Source: Roseomonas genomospecies 6 (GTDB lineage Bacteria; Pseudomonadota; Alphaproteobacteria; Azospirillales; Azospirillaceae). From it: 64,000 nucleotides of DNA. The stretch's first letter is position 1. Each line of letters opens with the position of its first letter. Positions 35,659-43,633 of the stretch are shown in pieces. The position numbers and the translations under genes are program-made. The DNA lies in assembly GCF_008365375.1 (NCBI RefSeq), contig NZ_QOKW01000008.1, positions 168,430-232,429 on the forward strand, written 5' to 3'. Below the pieces are notes generated by a model. That model made no database searches and was not told the origin of the DNA. It saw only the letters and a list, made by a program, of their open reading frames with translations.

Positions 35659-35675
35659 TGAGGAAAACCGACATC

Positions 35676-36281
35676 ATGTTGAAGGAACTGCGTCCTGCGC
35701 TGGTCATGACCGCCGCCTTGACGGTTATCACCGGCCTCATCTACCCCCTGGCCGTCACCGGCATCGCCCAAACCGTCTTCCCGCATCAGGCCAACGGCAG
35801 CCGGATCGAGCGCGGCGGCACGGTGATCGGGTCGGAACTGATCGGCCAGAATTTCACCGGCGGGCGCTATTTCCAGCCGCGCCCCTCGGCGACCGGCGGC
35901 CCCGACCCGGCTGACCCGTCCAAGACGGCGTCCCAGCCATACAACGCCGCGAGTTCCAGCGGGTCCAACCTCGGCCCGACGTCCCGGGTCCTGCTCGAAC
36001 GGGTGCAGGCGGAGGCCGAACGGCTGAAGGCGGAGAATCCCGGCGTGCCGGTCCCGGTGGATCTGGTGACCGCCTCGGGCAGCGGCCTTGATCCCGACCT
36101 CTCGCCGGCCGCCGCCGACTTCCAGGTGCCGCGCGTCGCCAAGGCGCGCGGAATCACGGAGGAGGCGGTCCGCCAACTGGTCGCCGCCAACACCGCGCCG
36201 CGCGCCCTGGGATTCCTGGGCGAACCGGCGGTCAACGTCCTGAAGCTCAACCTCGCCCTGGACAAGGCCCCCGGCAACTAA
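35676..36281 (+). CDS. kdpC: KdpC, chaperone-like subunit of the K+-transporting ATPase
   Basis: A 201-residue protein with one N-terminal membrane helix (about residues 10-33) and a periplasmic domain. Motifs include [33 protein letters not shown] and [32 protein letters not shown] at 35676 was chosen because it matches the family start. No kdpDE sensor pair follows; the neighbouring two-component genes are of another type. Confidence 0.96.
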   Translation: MLKELRPALVMTAALTVITGLIYPLAVTGIAQTVFPHQANGSRIERGGTVIGSELIGQNFTGGRYFQPRPSATGGPDPADPSKTASQPYNAASSSGSNLGPTSRVLLERVQAEAERLKAENPGVPVPVDLVTASGSGLDPDLSPAAADFQVPRVAKARGITEEAVRQLVAANTAPRALGFLGEPAVNVLKLNLALDKAPGN

Positions 36282-36282
36282 A

Positions 36283-36298
36283 GCGGATTGCGATCCGC
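36283..36298. terminator. Short hairpin after kdpC
   Basis: GCGGAT-TGCG-ATCCGC immediately after the kdpC stop in the convergent gap. No T-run follows, so its role as a terminator is weakly supported. Confidence 0.3.
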
Positions 36299-36365
36299 GT
36301 GTATCAAGGGCCACGCCACGCTGCACCGGCGCCGGCGGCCCGCTCCGCATCACCCCGAAAGGAAC

Positions 36366-36992
36366 CTACTGCACGTGCATCCAGAGGCGCATGAGTTCCG
36401 GAACCGTGCGGATGTCGAGTTTGCTCAGGATGTTCGCACGATGCGTCTCCACCGTGCGGACACCAATTCCGAGGCGGTTGGCGATGGTCTTGTTGGCGCA
36501 GCCCTCGATCATCAGCTCCGCGACCTCCCATTCACGGGGACTCAGAAGGGATAGCTTCGCCAAGGCGAATGCCGCGGCAGAGCGGTCGCGGCGCTGGAGG
36601 GCGTCGCGTTGCAAGGCCTCATGGATGCGGCGCAGAAAAACGCCATCATCGAACGGCTTCTGCAAAAAATCGACAGCCCCCGCCCGCAAGGCCGTGACAG
36701 CGGTGCTTACCTCGCCATGGGCGGTGATGATGATGACCGGAAGCCCGCACCCGCGCCGGGACAACTCCTCCTGGAGCTCAAGACCGTCCATGAACGGCAT
36801 GCGGAGATCGACCACCACGCAACCCGGCTGCTCGGGCTTGTAGCGATGCAGGAACTCCAGTGCGTTGCCGAACGTCCGCACGGACAGTCCGGCCACTTCC
36901 ACCAGGGCGGAAAGCGCATCGCGCACGGCCTCGTCGTCATCGATGATGAAGACGGTTGGCTCCGCGGCGGCAAGATCAGTTGGCTTGTTCAT
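36366..36992 (-). CDS. FixJ/NarL-like response regulator with LuxR-type DNA-binding domain
   Basis: A 208-residue protein. The receiver domain (about 10-125) has acidic FIIDDDEAV, phospho-acceptor in VVDLRMPFMDG, Thr in IITAHGEVS and Lys in LQKPFDD. A LuxR helix-turn-helix follows (LSPREWEVAELMIEGCANKTIANRLGIGVRTVETHRANI). Its start at 36992 overlaps the 3' end of the sensor kinase gene by 17 bases, so the pair is translationally coupled. An alternative start at 37007 is in frame. Targets unknown; nearby gdh and kdp are possible. Confidence 0.9.
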   Translation of the reverse strand: MNKPTDLAAAEPTVFIIDDDEAVRDALSALVEVAGLSVRTFGNALEFLHRYKPEQPGCVVVDLRMPFMDGLELQEELSRRGCGLPVIIITAHGEVSTAVTALRAGAVDFLQKPFDDGVFLRRIHEALQRDALQRRDRSAAAFALAKLSLLSPREWEVAELMIEGCANKTIANRLGIGVRTVETHRANILSKLDIRTVPELMRLWMHVQ

Positions 36993-38640
36993 GGGACGGA
37001 TGGACATCCGGATGTGCTGCGGGGACGAACACCTGGAAAATGGAGCCACGCGCAGAGGTGCGGGCCAGCCACAGCCGGCCGCCATGTCCCTCGACGATCG
37101 AACGGCAGATCGGCAGGCCAAGCCCCATTCCCGCCGGTTTCGTGGTTGCGAACGGCGAGTAGAGGCGGTCGATCATGTCGGGCGCCACGCCCGGCCCGGT
37201 GTCCTCAACCTCGAAAATCAGCCCGTCGGGTGGTGTGGCTCGAACCCGGAGGATCACCTCGCGCGCGGGACTGCCCGCAGCGGCGATGGCTTCGATGCTG
37301 TTGTGCATCAGGTTGAGAAGGACCTGCTCCATCTGGATGCGATCGCACGACACGAGAGGGAGGGGTTCCACCATGTCCACACGCAGTTGGACCCGGTTGT
37401 AGGAGGCGTCGGCCCGCACCAGCGCCAATGTTTCGCGCACGATATCGGCTGCCGGTTCCAATGCCAGCCGAGGCGCCCCTTTGCGCAGGAAGGTGCGGAG
37501 ACCTCGAATAACCTCGCCGGCCCGCTCCGCCTGGATCACCGCCTTGTTGATGAGTTCCTGGGCACGCGGCGCCGTGTCGTCGCTTTCCAGAATCCGCTGG
37601 GCGGCACGCGCGTAGCTGATCGACGCCAACAGCGGCTGGTTCAGTTCATGGGCCAGAGCGGACGCCATTTCGCCGGTGACCGCCAGACGGGCGATATGGG
37701 CCAGTTCGGCCTCATGCTCGCGCAGCCGAACCTCGATCGCGCTGCGCTCGCTGACGAGAGCGCCAAGGAACAGGGCCGTGATGGCCAACGCCAACATCAA
37801 TGTCTGATGATAGATCACCGCGTGCAGGGGAAACCCGATGGCCTGCAACCCGGCGATCAGCCCACTTTGTATGGCCAGAGCGGCCAGCACCGCCCCTGAC
37901 AGCCCATGCGAAACGGCGACCCATACCAGGGGAAGGAACAGGACGTAGAACAGGTTGAACTGACCGTCGCCGATGGGCAGGAAGACGATGACCAGAGAGG
38001 CCGCGATGGCGGCCGTCTGAGCCGCCGAGGGCATCCTCGGCAAGCTCCATGCGGGAGCCCTTCCGGGGCGGTACAGGATAAGCAGGAACGGGGTGACCAC
38101 GGCGATGCCGATCGCGTCCCCCAGCCAGTATTGGAAGGCCAGCGTCGGCAGGTCGGCCGCGGCAAGAACGCCGTCCAGGACGAACACGCCGACGAAGGCC
38201 GGGGCCACGAGGGCGGCGCTCAGGAAGGTGATGCCGACCAGCCAGCCGACGTCGCGCACCCGGTTCAGAGCCAGATTGATGGCCACCCGGCGGCGCAGGA
38301 CATGGGCGGCGGCGCCATACCCGGCGACAATGAAAAGATTCGAGAGCAGCAGCGAGGGCATTGAGGCCGGATGCCCACGCACCACGAGATCGGCCAGGAC
38401 CAGCGTGGCATAGATCATCGGCACGCCGCGTGCCCCGGTCCACAGCAGCAGAGCCATGTAGAGCCCGGCCGGCGGGTTCCACGGAGTGATGTTGAGGCTC
38501 GGGCGCGGATGGATGAAGGTCAGCCAGTCGATGGGCAGGTAAGCCGCCAGGAACGCAAGGGACAACACCAGCATGTCCCGGCCTGTCGGGACGGCGGGGA
38601 ATGGCGCTCCCGTTGCACGGCTGGCGGATGGAAAAGGCAT
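36976..38640 (-). CDS. Membrane sensor histidine kinase with MASE1-like domain
   Basis: A 554-residue protein. Residues about 15-300 hold some eight hydrophobic segments of MASE1 type (WNPPAGLYMALLLWTGARGVPMIY, FQYWLGDAIGIAVVTPFLLI). A kinase core follows: H-box ALAHELNQPLLASISY, N-box LLNLMHNSIEAI, G-boxes DTGPGVAP and GMGLGLPICRSIV. HELNQP is characteristic of FixL/DctB-type kinases. The ligand sensed by the membrane part is unknown. It is coupled to the FixJ-like regulator downstream. Confidence 0.9.
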   Translation of the reverse strand: MPFPSASRATGAPFPAVPTGRDMLVLSLAFLAAYLPIDWLTFIHPRPSLNITPWNPPAGLYMALLLWTGARGVPMIYATLVLADLVVRGHPASMPSLLLSNLFIVAGYGAAAHVLRRRVAINLALNRVRDVGWLVGITFLSAALVAPAFVGVFVLDGVLAAADLPTLAFQYWLGDAIGIAVVTPFLLILYRPGRAPAWSLPRMPSAAQTAAIAASLVIVFLPIGDGQFNLFYVLFLPLVWVAVSHGLSGAVLAALAIQSGLIAGLQAIGFPLHAVIYHQTLMLALAITALFLGALVSERSAIEVRLREHEAELAHIARLAVTGEMASALAHELNQPLLASISYARAAQRILESDDTAPRAQELINKAVIQAERAGEVIRGLRTFLRKGAPRLALEPAADIVRETLALVRADASYNRVQLRVDMVEPLPLVSCDRIQMEQVLLNLMHNSIEAIAAAGSPAREVILRVRATPPDGLIFEVEDTGPGVAPDMIDRLYSPFATTKPAGMGLGLPICRSIVEGHGGRLWLARTSARGSIFQVFVPAAHPDVHPSHEQAN

Positions 38641-38720
38641 CTCGAAGCATCTTTCGGGCGACACGCGCGGACGTGGCCTGGAATATACGCCCTTCCGGCG
38701 GATTCGCCTATTTCAAGGAA

Positions 38721-38739
38721 GGGAGCCCATCGGGCTCCC
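38721..38739 (-). terminator. Rho-independent-like terminator of the glutamate dehydrogenase gene
   Basis: Perfect stem GGGAGCCC-N3-GGGCTCCC, 19 bases after the stop codon on the minus strand, followed in that direction by TTCCTTGAAAT. It separates gdh from the sensor kinase gene downstream. Confidence 0.7.
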
Positions 38740-38757
38740 CTCGAGGCATTCCACGAT

Positions 38758-40017
38758 TCAGCCGATGAAGAATGGCTGCGTGCCGTGCGCGGCAATGGCT
38801 CTCGACAGCCTTTCCAGCGCGTGGGCATAGGCGGCCGTGCGCATCGAGATGCTCTTGGCCGTGCGCATGTCCCACACCCGACGGCCCTCGGTTTCCATGA
38901 TCGCGCGGAGGCGCTCATGGATCTCGTCCAGGCTCCAGTAGTATCCCTGGCGGTTCTGCACCCACTCGAAGTAGGACACCGTCACGCCGCCGGCGTTCGC
39001 CAGGATATCGGGCAGAACGATGACGCCGGCCTTTTCCAGAATGCGGTCGGCGTCCGGGGTGATCGGGCCGTTGGCGAGTTCGAGAACGATGCGAGCCTTG
39101 ATGTGGCCGGCGTTGCCCTTGTGGATCTGATCCTCCAGAGCCGCGGGGACCAGAATCTCGCAGTTCAAGCCCAGCAGCTCGGTGTCGCTGACCACACGGG
39201 CGCCGCCGTCGGTGTAGGAGGTCACGGAACCGCCACGCTCCTTCGCCGCTTGAACCGCATGAGGGTCCAGGCCGTCCTCGCAGGCAATCGCTCCGCGGGA
39301 ATCGGACAGGCCGACGATGCGGTAGCCGTCGGCGTGCAGCAGACGGGCGATGTGGAAGCCGGCGTTGCCATAGCCCTGGATCACCACCCGCTTGGCCGAG
39401 CCGGTGAGGCCCAAATCCGCTTCCAGATGCTTGATCAGGTAGTAGCCTCCGCGGGCCGTGGCATCGTCGCGTCCCAGGGAGCCTCCGAGCGGAAGGGGCT
39501 TGCCGGTGATCACGGCGGGGCTCGGCTGGCGGACGATGGAGCTGTACTCGTCGGCCATCCATCCCATGATCATCGAGTTGGTGTAGACGTCCGGGGCCGG
39601 AATGTCGCGGTCGGGTCCGATCATGCCGGCGAAGGCCTGCACGTATGCCCGCGAAAGACGCTCCAACTCGGATTTGGACAGACTATGCGGGTCCACTTTC
39701 ACCGCGCCCTTGCCACCACCATAGGGCAGGTTCATCACCGCGCACTTGAAGGTCATCCAGAATGCCAGCGTGGTCACCTCCTCCACGTTGGAGCTCGGGT
39801 GGAAGCGGATGCCTCCCTTGGTCGGACCGCGCGTGTCGTCGTAGCGGCAACGCCAAGCCGGAAAGGAGCGGCGCGATCCATCGTCCATGCGCACCGACAG
39901 GCGGACGCTCAACGTCTCCTTGGCATATTTGAGTTTCTCCAGAACCTCGGAATCCACCTCAACGTGCTTCGCGGCTTCATCCAAGCGGCTCAGCGCCCCC
40001 GAAAGCAAATCGTCCAT
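38758..40017 (-). CDS. gdhA: Glutamate dehydrogenase (Glu/Leu/Phe/Val dehydrogenase family)
   Basis: A 419-residue soluble enzyme of hexameric GDH length. Substrate and catalytic region: PTKGGIRFHP and MNLPYGGGKGAVKVDP with the active-site Lys. The nucleotide-binding domain has VVIQGYGNAGFHIARLL, and the C-terminal half has LPDILANAGGVTVSYFEWVQN. It interconverts glutamate and 2-oxoglutarate plus ammonia; the cofactor cannot be fixed from sequence by eye. Divergent from an Rnk-like gene with a 296-bp gap rich in palindromes. Confidence 0.93.
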   Translation of the reverse strand: MDDLLSGALSRLDEAAKHVEVDSEVLEKLKYAKETLSVRLSVRMDDGSRRSFPAWRCRYDDTRGPTKGGIRFHPSSNVEEVTTLAFWMTFKCAVMNLPYGGGKGAVKVDPHSLSKSELERLSRAYVQAFAGMIGPDRDIPAPDVYTNSMIMGWMADEYSSIVRQPSPAVITGKPLPLGGSLGRDDATARGGYYLIKHLEADLGLTGSAKRVVIQGYGNAGFHIARLLHADGYRIVGLSDSRGAIACEDGLDPHAVQAAKERGGSVTSYTDGGARVVSDTELLGLNCEILVPAALEDQIHKGNAGHIKARIVLELANGPITPDADRILEKAGVIVLPDILANAGGVTVSYFEWVQNRQGYYWSLDEIHERLRAIMETEGRRVWDMRTAKSISMRTAAYAHALERLSRAIAAHGTQPFFIG

Positions 40018-40144
40018 CGTATTGTCCCTATGGTATCGGTCAGGAGCGCCGAAGGCGGGCGTATGCCCTTCCTGGAAGGTTCCGCTTGCCGCTCCTTGCG
40101 CATATGCCGGCCTTTTCTACTCAGGAAATACTCGGATCGAAATA

Positions 40145-40160
40145 TCCGTAGTAATACGGA
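40145..40160. promoter_or_regulatory. Palindromic operator copy 1, TCCGTA-N4-TACGGA
   Basis: Perfect 6-4-6 inverted repeat in the A+T-rich gdhA/Rnk divergent gap. An identical arrangement recurs at 40222-40237 with centres 77 bp apart, about seven DNA turns, so two dimers could bind the same DNA face. Confidence 0.6.
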
Positions 40161-40211
40161 GAGCAATTAACTCTTTGATTTTACACAACAAATTTTTTGG
40201 AAAATTGACCG

Positions 40212-40225
40212 CGGAATGCGTTCCG
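40212..40225. promoter_or_regulatory. Palindrome CGGAA-N4-TTCCG overlapping operator copy 2
   Basis: Perfect 5-4-5 inverted repeat sharing four bases (40222-40225) with the TCCGTA palindrome. Overlap of two symmetric sites suggests either alternative mRNA hairpins or competing proteins. Confidence 0.4.
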
Positions 40226-40237
40226 TAATGTTACGGA
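40222..40237. promoter_or_regulatory. Palindromic operator copy 2, TCCGTA-N4-TACGGA
   Basis: Perfect inverted repeat (in fact TCCGTAA-TG-TTACGGA, 7-bp arms), 77 bp before the first Rnk-like gene. See copy 1 at 40145-40160. Confidence 0.6.
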
Positions 40238-40313
40238 TGGCGGCCGGCGATGTGCGTGGGAGAGAATTCGTTCCGGACTGCGTCGCAGTCGCCGTTCATT
40301 CGAGGACGCACCG

Positions 40314-40706
40314 ATGACCGAGGGAGCTGACCGACCGCTGATCTGGATCGGACGTACGGACTATGGCCGTCTGCTGTGGGCAATGGATCGGCTGTCCGTA
40401 CAGGCCCCGGATGTATCGGCGTTCCTATCCCGGGAACTGGATCGCGCGATCGTCCGTCGGGAAGGCGATCTGCCCCGGATGATCGTGCGCATGGGCAGCC
40501 GGGTGCTGTTTCGCCGCGACGACGACATGCCGTGCGAATGGGGCAAACTGGTGTACCCGGACCAGTCGGCCACGGAAGGCCAGATCAGCCTTGCATCACG
40601 TTTGGGAGTGGCCTTGCTCGGCCTCCGGGAGGGAGCCCGCATGCCCTACAGCGATGCGGACGCAACCATGCGCTGGCTGTCGGTCGAGCGCGTTCTGCCG
40701 GCCTGA
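40314..40706 (+). CDS. Rnk-like GreA/GreB-fold protein 1
   Basis: A 130-residue protein with an N-terminal helical part ([30 protein letters not shown]) and a C-terminal beta domain ([45 protein letters not shown]). This is the GreA/GreB C-terminal FKBP-like fold as in Rnk, the regulator of nucleoside diphosphate kinase. It lacks the long GreA coiled-coil hairpin, so it probably binds RNA polymerase without cleaving RNA. CGAGGACG precedes the ATG. A paralogue follows 33 bases downstream. Confidence 0.75.
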   Translation: MTEGADRPLIWIGRTDYGRLLWAMDRLSVQAPDVSAFLSRELDRAIVRREGDLPRMIVRMGSRVLFRRDDDMPCEWGKLVYPDQSATEGQISLASRLGVALLGLREGARMPYSDADATMRWLSVERVLPA

Positions 40707-40739
40707 GCCGCTTCCTCCTTCCCCTTGCAGGATCGAATT

Positions 40740-41177
40740 ATGACCACACCGCCGCGGCCCAGCCGGCTGCCGACCATCACTTTGACCAACAGCGTTCACG
40801 AGCGGCTGTCCGAGCTTGCCTTTGCCGCTGGGAACCGGATGCCGGAGGTGGCGGACTATCTGGAACGCGAATTGGATCGCGCCCGCGTGGTGTCCGACGA
40901 TGCCCTGCCGCCGTCGACCGTCACCATCGGCTCGCACGTCACGTTCGTGGATTGCGATACCGAGCAACGGCGCAGCGTCACGCTGGTGTGGCCTATGGGG
41001 GAGGATTCCTCGCACCATCGGCTGTCCGTCATGACGCCGGTGGGTGCGGCTCTGATCGGGCTTCGCGCCGGCCAAAGCATCGGTTGGAAGAACCGCATGG
41101 GGACATGGCGTCGCCTCAAGGTCGAGGCGGTTTCCCAGCTCGACGAGGCAGTGGCCGCCGGAAATCAGGTTCTCTGA
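40740..41177 (+). CDS. Rnk-like GreA/GreB-fold protein 2
   Basis: A 145-residue paralogue of the preceding gene with the same layout: [33 protein letters not shown], then [24 protein letters not shown] and [19 protein letters not shown]. This copy is closer to typical Rnk proteins. The two genes are probably one transcript under the palindromic operators upstream. Confidence 0.8.
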   Translation: MTTPPRPSRLPTITLTNSVHERLSELAFAAGNRMPEVADYLERELDRARVVSDDALPPSTVTIGSHVTFVDCDTEQRRSVTLVWPMGEDSSHHRLSVMTPVGAALIGLRAGQSIGWKNRMGTWRRLKVEAVSQLDEAVAAGNQVL

Positions 41178-41266
41178 TCCCGCCGATCATCCGCGGCTTG
41201 GCGCCGGCTTGCCGGAGCCTACGGCATCGCGCTGTTCGTCATGATCGAGGCAAGGACGACACCATC

Positions 41267-42115
41267 ATGAAAAGGCCACCCCCATCGCGGGCCCCATCGC
41301 GGCCCCCATCGCGGGGAGCGGGTGGAGTGAAGCGTCCGGATGGCGCCATCGTCAGCCTGCCGCGCGCCCTGTCAAAGCTCGGATTCTGTTCCCGCACGCA
41401 AGCCGAGGCTCTGATAGCCGAGGGGCGCGTGCGCGTCGATGGTCGGGTTGTCCGCAGCGCGACGGCCCGCGTCGATCCCGGTCGCGCCCGCATCGCCGTC
41501 GATGACGCGCTGGTCGTGGCCGAGCGCAAGGTCTACCTGGCGCTCAACAAGCCGCGGGGCCTCGTCACGACCCGGGATGATCCGCAGGAGCGGGCGACGG
41601 TCTACGATTGCCTCCAGGGGCTCGATCTCCCCTTCGTCGCGCCGGTGGGACGCCTCGACAAGGCGAGCGAGGGCCTTCTGCTCCTGACCAACGACACCCG
41701 CTGGGCGCAACGCGTGTTGAATCCCGCATCGGACGTCGAAAAGACCTATCACGTCCAGATCGACCGCCTGCCGGACGAGGGCATGCTGGAACGCGTGCAG
41801 GCGGGCATGGTGCTCGATGGCGAACGCCTTGTCGCGAAGTCGGCAAGCCTGCTCCGTGCCGGCACACGCAATGCATGGCTCGAAGTTGTCCTCAGTGAAG
41901 GCAAGAACCGCCAGATCCGGCGCCTGCTCGGTGCGGTCGGGGCAGACGTGCTCCGCCTCGTGCGCATCGATGTGGGCGGAGTGCGGTTGGGCGATCTCGC
42001 AAAAGGTGCGGTCCGGCATCTCACGCCGACGGAAAAGGCGATGCTCGATGTTCCAATCCGGACTGTTCCGGCATGTGTGAATGAGGCGGTCTCAGTTTCC
42101 AGGGCAGTCGAATAG
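41267..42115 (+). CDS. RsuA/RluB-family pseudouridine synthase
   Basis: A 282-residue protein with a basic N-terminal tail holding a short PSR repeat, an S4 RNA-binding domain ([30 protein letters not shown], about residues 30-75) and the catalytic domain with Asp in [33 protein letters not shown] is the conserved C-terminal motif. It modifies uridine in rRNA; whether 16S (RsuA) or 23S (RluB/E/F) is unclear. Its frame is open far upstream, but ATG at 41267 is the first start that fits the family. Confidence 0.88.
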   Translation: MKRPPPSRAPSRPPSRGAGGVKRPDGAIVSLPRALSKLGFCSRTQAEALIAEGRVRVDGRVVRSATARVDPGRARIAVDDALVVAERKVYLALNKPRGLVTTRDDPQERATVYDCLQGLDLPFVAPVGRLDKASEGLLLLTNDTRWAQRVLNPASDVEKTYHVQIDRLPDEGMLERVQAGMVLDGERLVAKSASLLRAGTRNAWLEVVLSEGKNRQIRRLLGAVGADVLRLVRIDVGGVRLGDLAKGAVRHLTPTEKAMLDVPIRTVPACVNEAVSVSRAVE

Positions 42116-42117
42116 GC

Positions 42118-42152
42118 TTGGTTCGCCCATCAGGAAGGACAGACCCGGACGT
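42118..42152. other. Sequence shared with 18556, possible insertion-sequence end
   Basis: GCTTGGTTCGCCCAT just after the pseudouridine synthase stop. It matches 18556 over 14 bases, with further spaced matches. Together with the transposase fragment at 42286 it suggests a deleted IS5-type element with its left end here. Confidence 0.4.
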
Positions 42153-42166
42153 TGGTACAGCTTCAT

Positions 42167-42196
42167 GGCGATCCGGTGGCGATCCGGTGGCGATCC
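42167..42196. repeat. 11-bp tandem repeat
   Basis: GGCGATCCGGT in two full copies and one partial copy inside the IS remnant region. Confidence 0.8.
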
Positions 42197-42285
42197 TGAA
42201 GGCGTGCGCCGAGGCGGACCCGAAACGCCGACAGCCCGGACCCTCTGTGCCGACGTCGGGTGAGACAGCCGCTTCCTGGAATTGA

Positions 42286-42612
42286 ACCGCCCCGGACCTG
42301 CTGGAGGCCCTGCCCGCCGTCCCCGCCTGGATCGTCATCGACCGCGGCTACGCCTCCGATGCCTTCCGCCGTCAGGTGTGCGACCTCGGCGCCCGCCCGG
42401 CTGTCCCAGCCAGGAGCAACGAGGCGCCGGCCGCCTGCCCGACCTGGATCGGCAACAACCGCAACCTCGCCGAGCGCCTGTGGGCTCGACAGAAGGAATG
42501 GCGCGCCATCGCCACCCGCTGCGAGAAAACCGCCGTCCCCTTCATGGGAGTTCTCAACCTGGCGGCCGCTCTCGATTGGCTCATGCGCCAACAGACCCTA
42601 GGCGGCATGGCC
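42286..42612 (+). pseudogene. IS5-type transposase, C-terminal fragment
   Basis: The frame after a stop at 42283 reads AWIVIDRGYASDAFRRQVCDLGARPAVPARSN, then RNLAERLWARQKEWRAIATRCEKTA and FMGVLNLAAALDWL. These are the second Asp and the E-box (here ERLW...W.R.ATR) regions of IS5/IS4-type DDE transposases. The part carrying the first catalytic Asp is missing, so it is a relic. The sequence between PARSN and NRNLAER is shorter than usual, indicating an internal deletion. Confidence 0.7.
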
Positions 42613-42861
42613 GACGGAATTCTTCGGAAAAGCCCACGCACCAGCAACATAATTCTCCATTCTTTGGCAGAATGTTCGGCAATCCGAGTAGGTATCGTTC
42701 GTATTTAAGGCATCTCACATCGAAGAGAATGTTCGATCACTTAATAAATGAAAAAATAGGTGTTAACTTTTGCGAAACGGATTCTATCTATCGTTAGACG
42801 CAATCACCCAATCTGCATAATACCAGTGCTGAAATCCGTTCGCACGTTGTTAGGTGACACG

Positions 42862-43518
42862 ATGAATGCTAGCGAAGACGTGCACATAATTGACGACGAC
42901 TCAAGCATTCGCCGAGTGCTCGCCAACACGTTATCCAGTGTGAAAATAAAGAGCCACGCGTATGGGACCGCGGCGGAGTTTCTTGAATCGGGACCGCATA
43001 TCGGCGGTTGCGTCATCATGGATGTGCGCCTGCCCGACATGGATGGAATCTGTCTCGTCGAAACGTTGCGCAAACAGAATTTCGACCTTCCGATACTGGT
43101 CGTGACCGGATACGCCGACATTGATCTGGCTGTCCGGGCAATGAAGGCCGGAGCCGTCGATTTCCTGGCCAAGCCGTTCAGCAATGACACCTTCCTTGAG
43201 AAGGTTGGAAACTGCTTGGCCATCGAACGGGCGCGAGCCCGTATCCACACCCGCCGCCGCAACGCTGCCGAACGCCTGTCTTCCCTGTCCGGCCGGGAAT
43301 CGCAAGTGCTGCGTCTGGTCATCGGCGGCAAGCAGAACAAGTGCATCGCCTGGGATCTGGGCATCAGCATCAAGACGGTCGAAGTTCACCGCGCCCACAT
43401 CATGGAAAAGACCGGGGCCGCGACCATCGTCGATCTGGCCCGCATGTGGGAAATCGCCGGCATGGGTGCCGCGGATGAAGACGCCGCCATGCCGCTTTCG
43501 CTCGCCCTCGGGGCCTGA
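42862..43518 (+). CDS. FixJ-like response regulator with LuxR-type DNA-binding domain
   Basis: A 218-residue protein. The receiver domain has VHIIDDDSSI, phospho-acceptor in VIMDVRLPDMDG, Thr in VVTGYADID and Lys in LAKPFSN. The helix-turn-helix is LSGRESQVLRLVIGGKQNKCIAWDLGISIKTVEVHRAHI. ATG at 42862 has TAGGTGA ahead. About 220 bp upstream are clearly A+T-rich relative to the rest of the window and are mostly non-coding. No cognate kinase is adjacent; the LOV kinase and hybrid kinase downstream are candidates. Confidence 0.88.
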   Translation: MNASEDVHIIDDDSSIRRVLANTLSSVKIKSHAYGTAAEFLESGPHIGGCVIMDVRLPDMDGICLVETLRKQNFDLPILVVTGYADIDLAVRAMKAGAVDFLAKPFSNDTFLEKVGNCLAIERARARIHTRRRNAAERLSSLSGRESQVLRLVIGGKQNKCIAWDLGISIKTVEVHRAHIMEKTGAATIVDLARMWEIAGMGAADEDAAMPLSLALGA

Positions 43519-43564
43519 GCCGCTCTTTTCACGCTCGACCATAGGCCGAAAGTCATATATCAGG

Positions 43565-43576
43565 GTTAGCCCTAAC
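43565..43576. promoter_or_regulatory. Palindrome GTTAG-CC-CTAAC upstream of the sensory operon
   Basis: Perfect inverted repeat 58 bp before the chemoreceptor start, in a short gap with a TATAT stretch just before it (around 43555). It may be an operator for the island's first operon. Confidence 0.35.
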
Positions 43577-43633
43577 TGGTGCGCCGCACCGGGGCGGACC
43601 ATGCTTGCCGACCAATGAAACAAGGGGCCACTG

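Noticed and set aside
36366..38640. KdpDE pair next to kdpFABC
   Set aside because: The kinase has a MASE1-like membrane domain and no KdpD/USP N-terminus, and the regulator has a LuxR-type rather than OmpR-type output domain.
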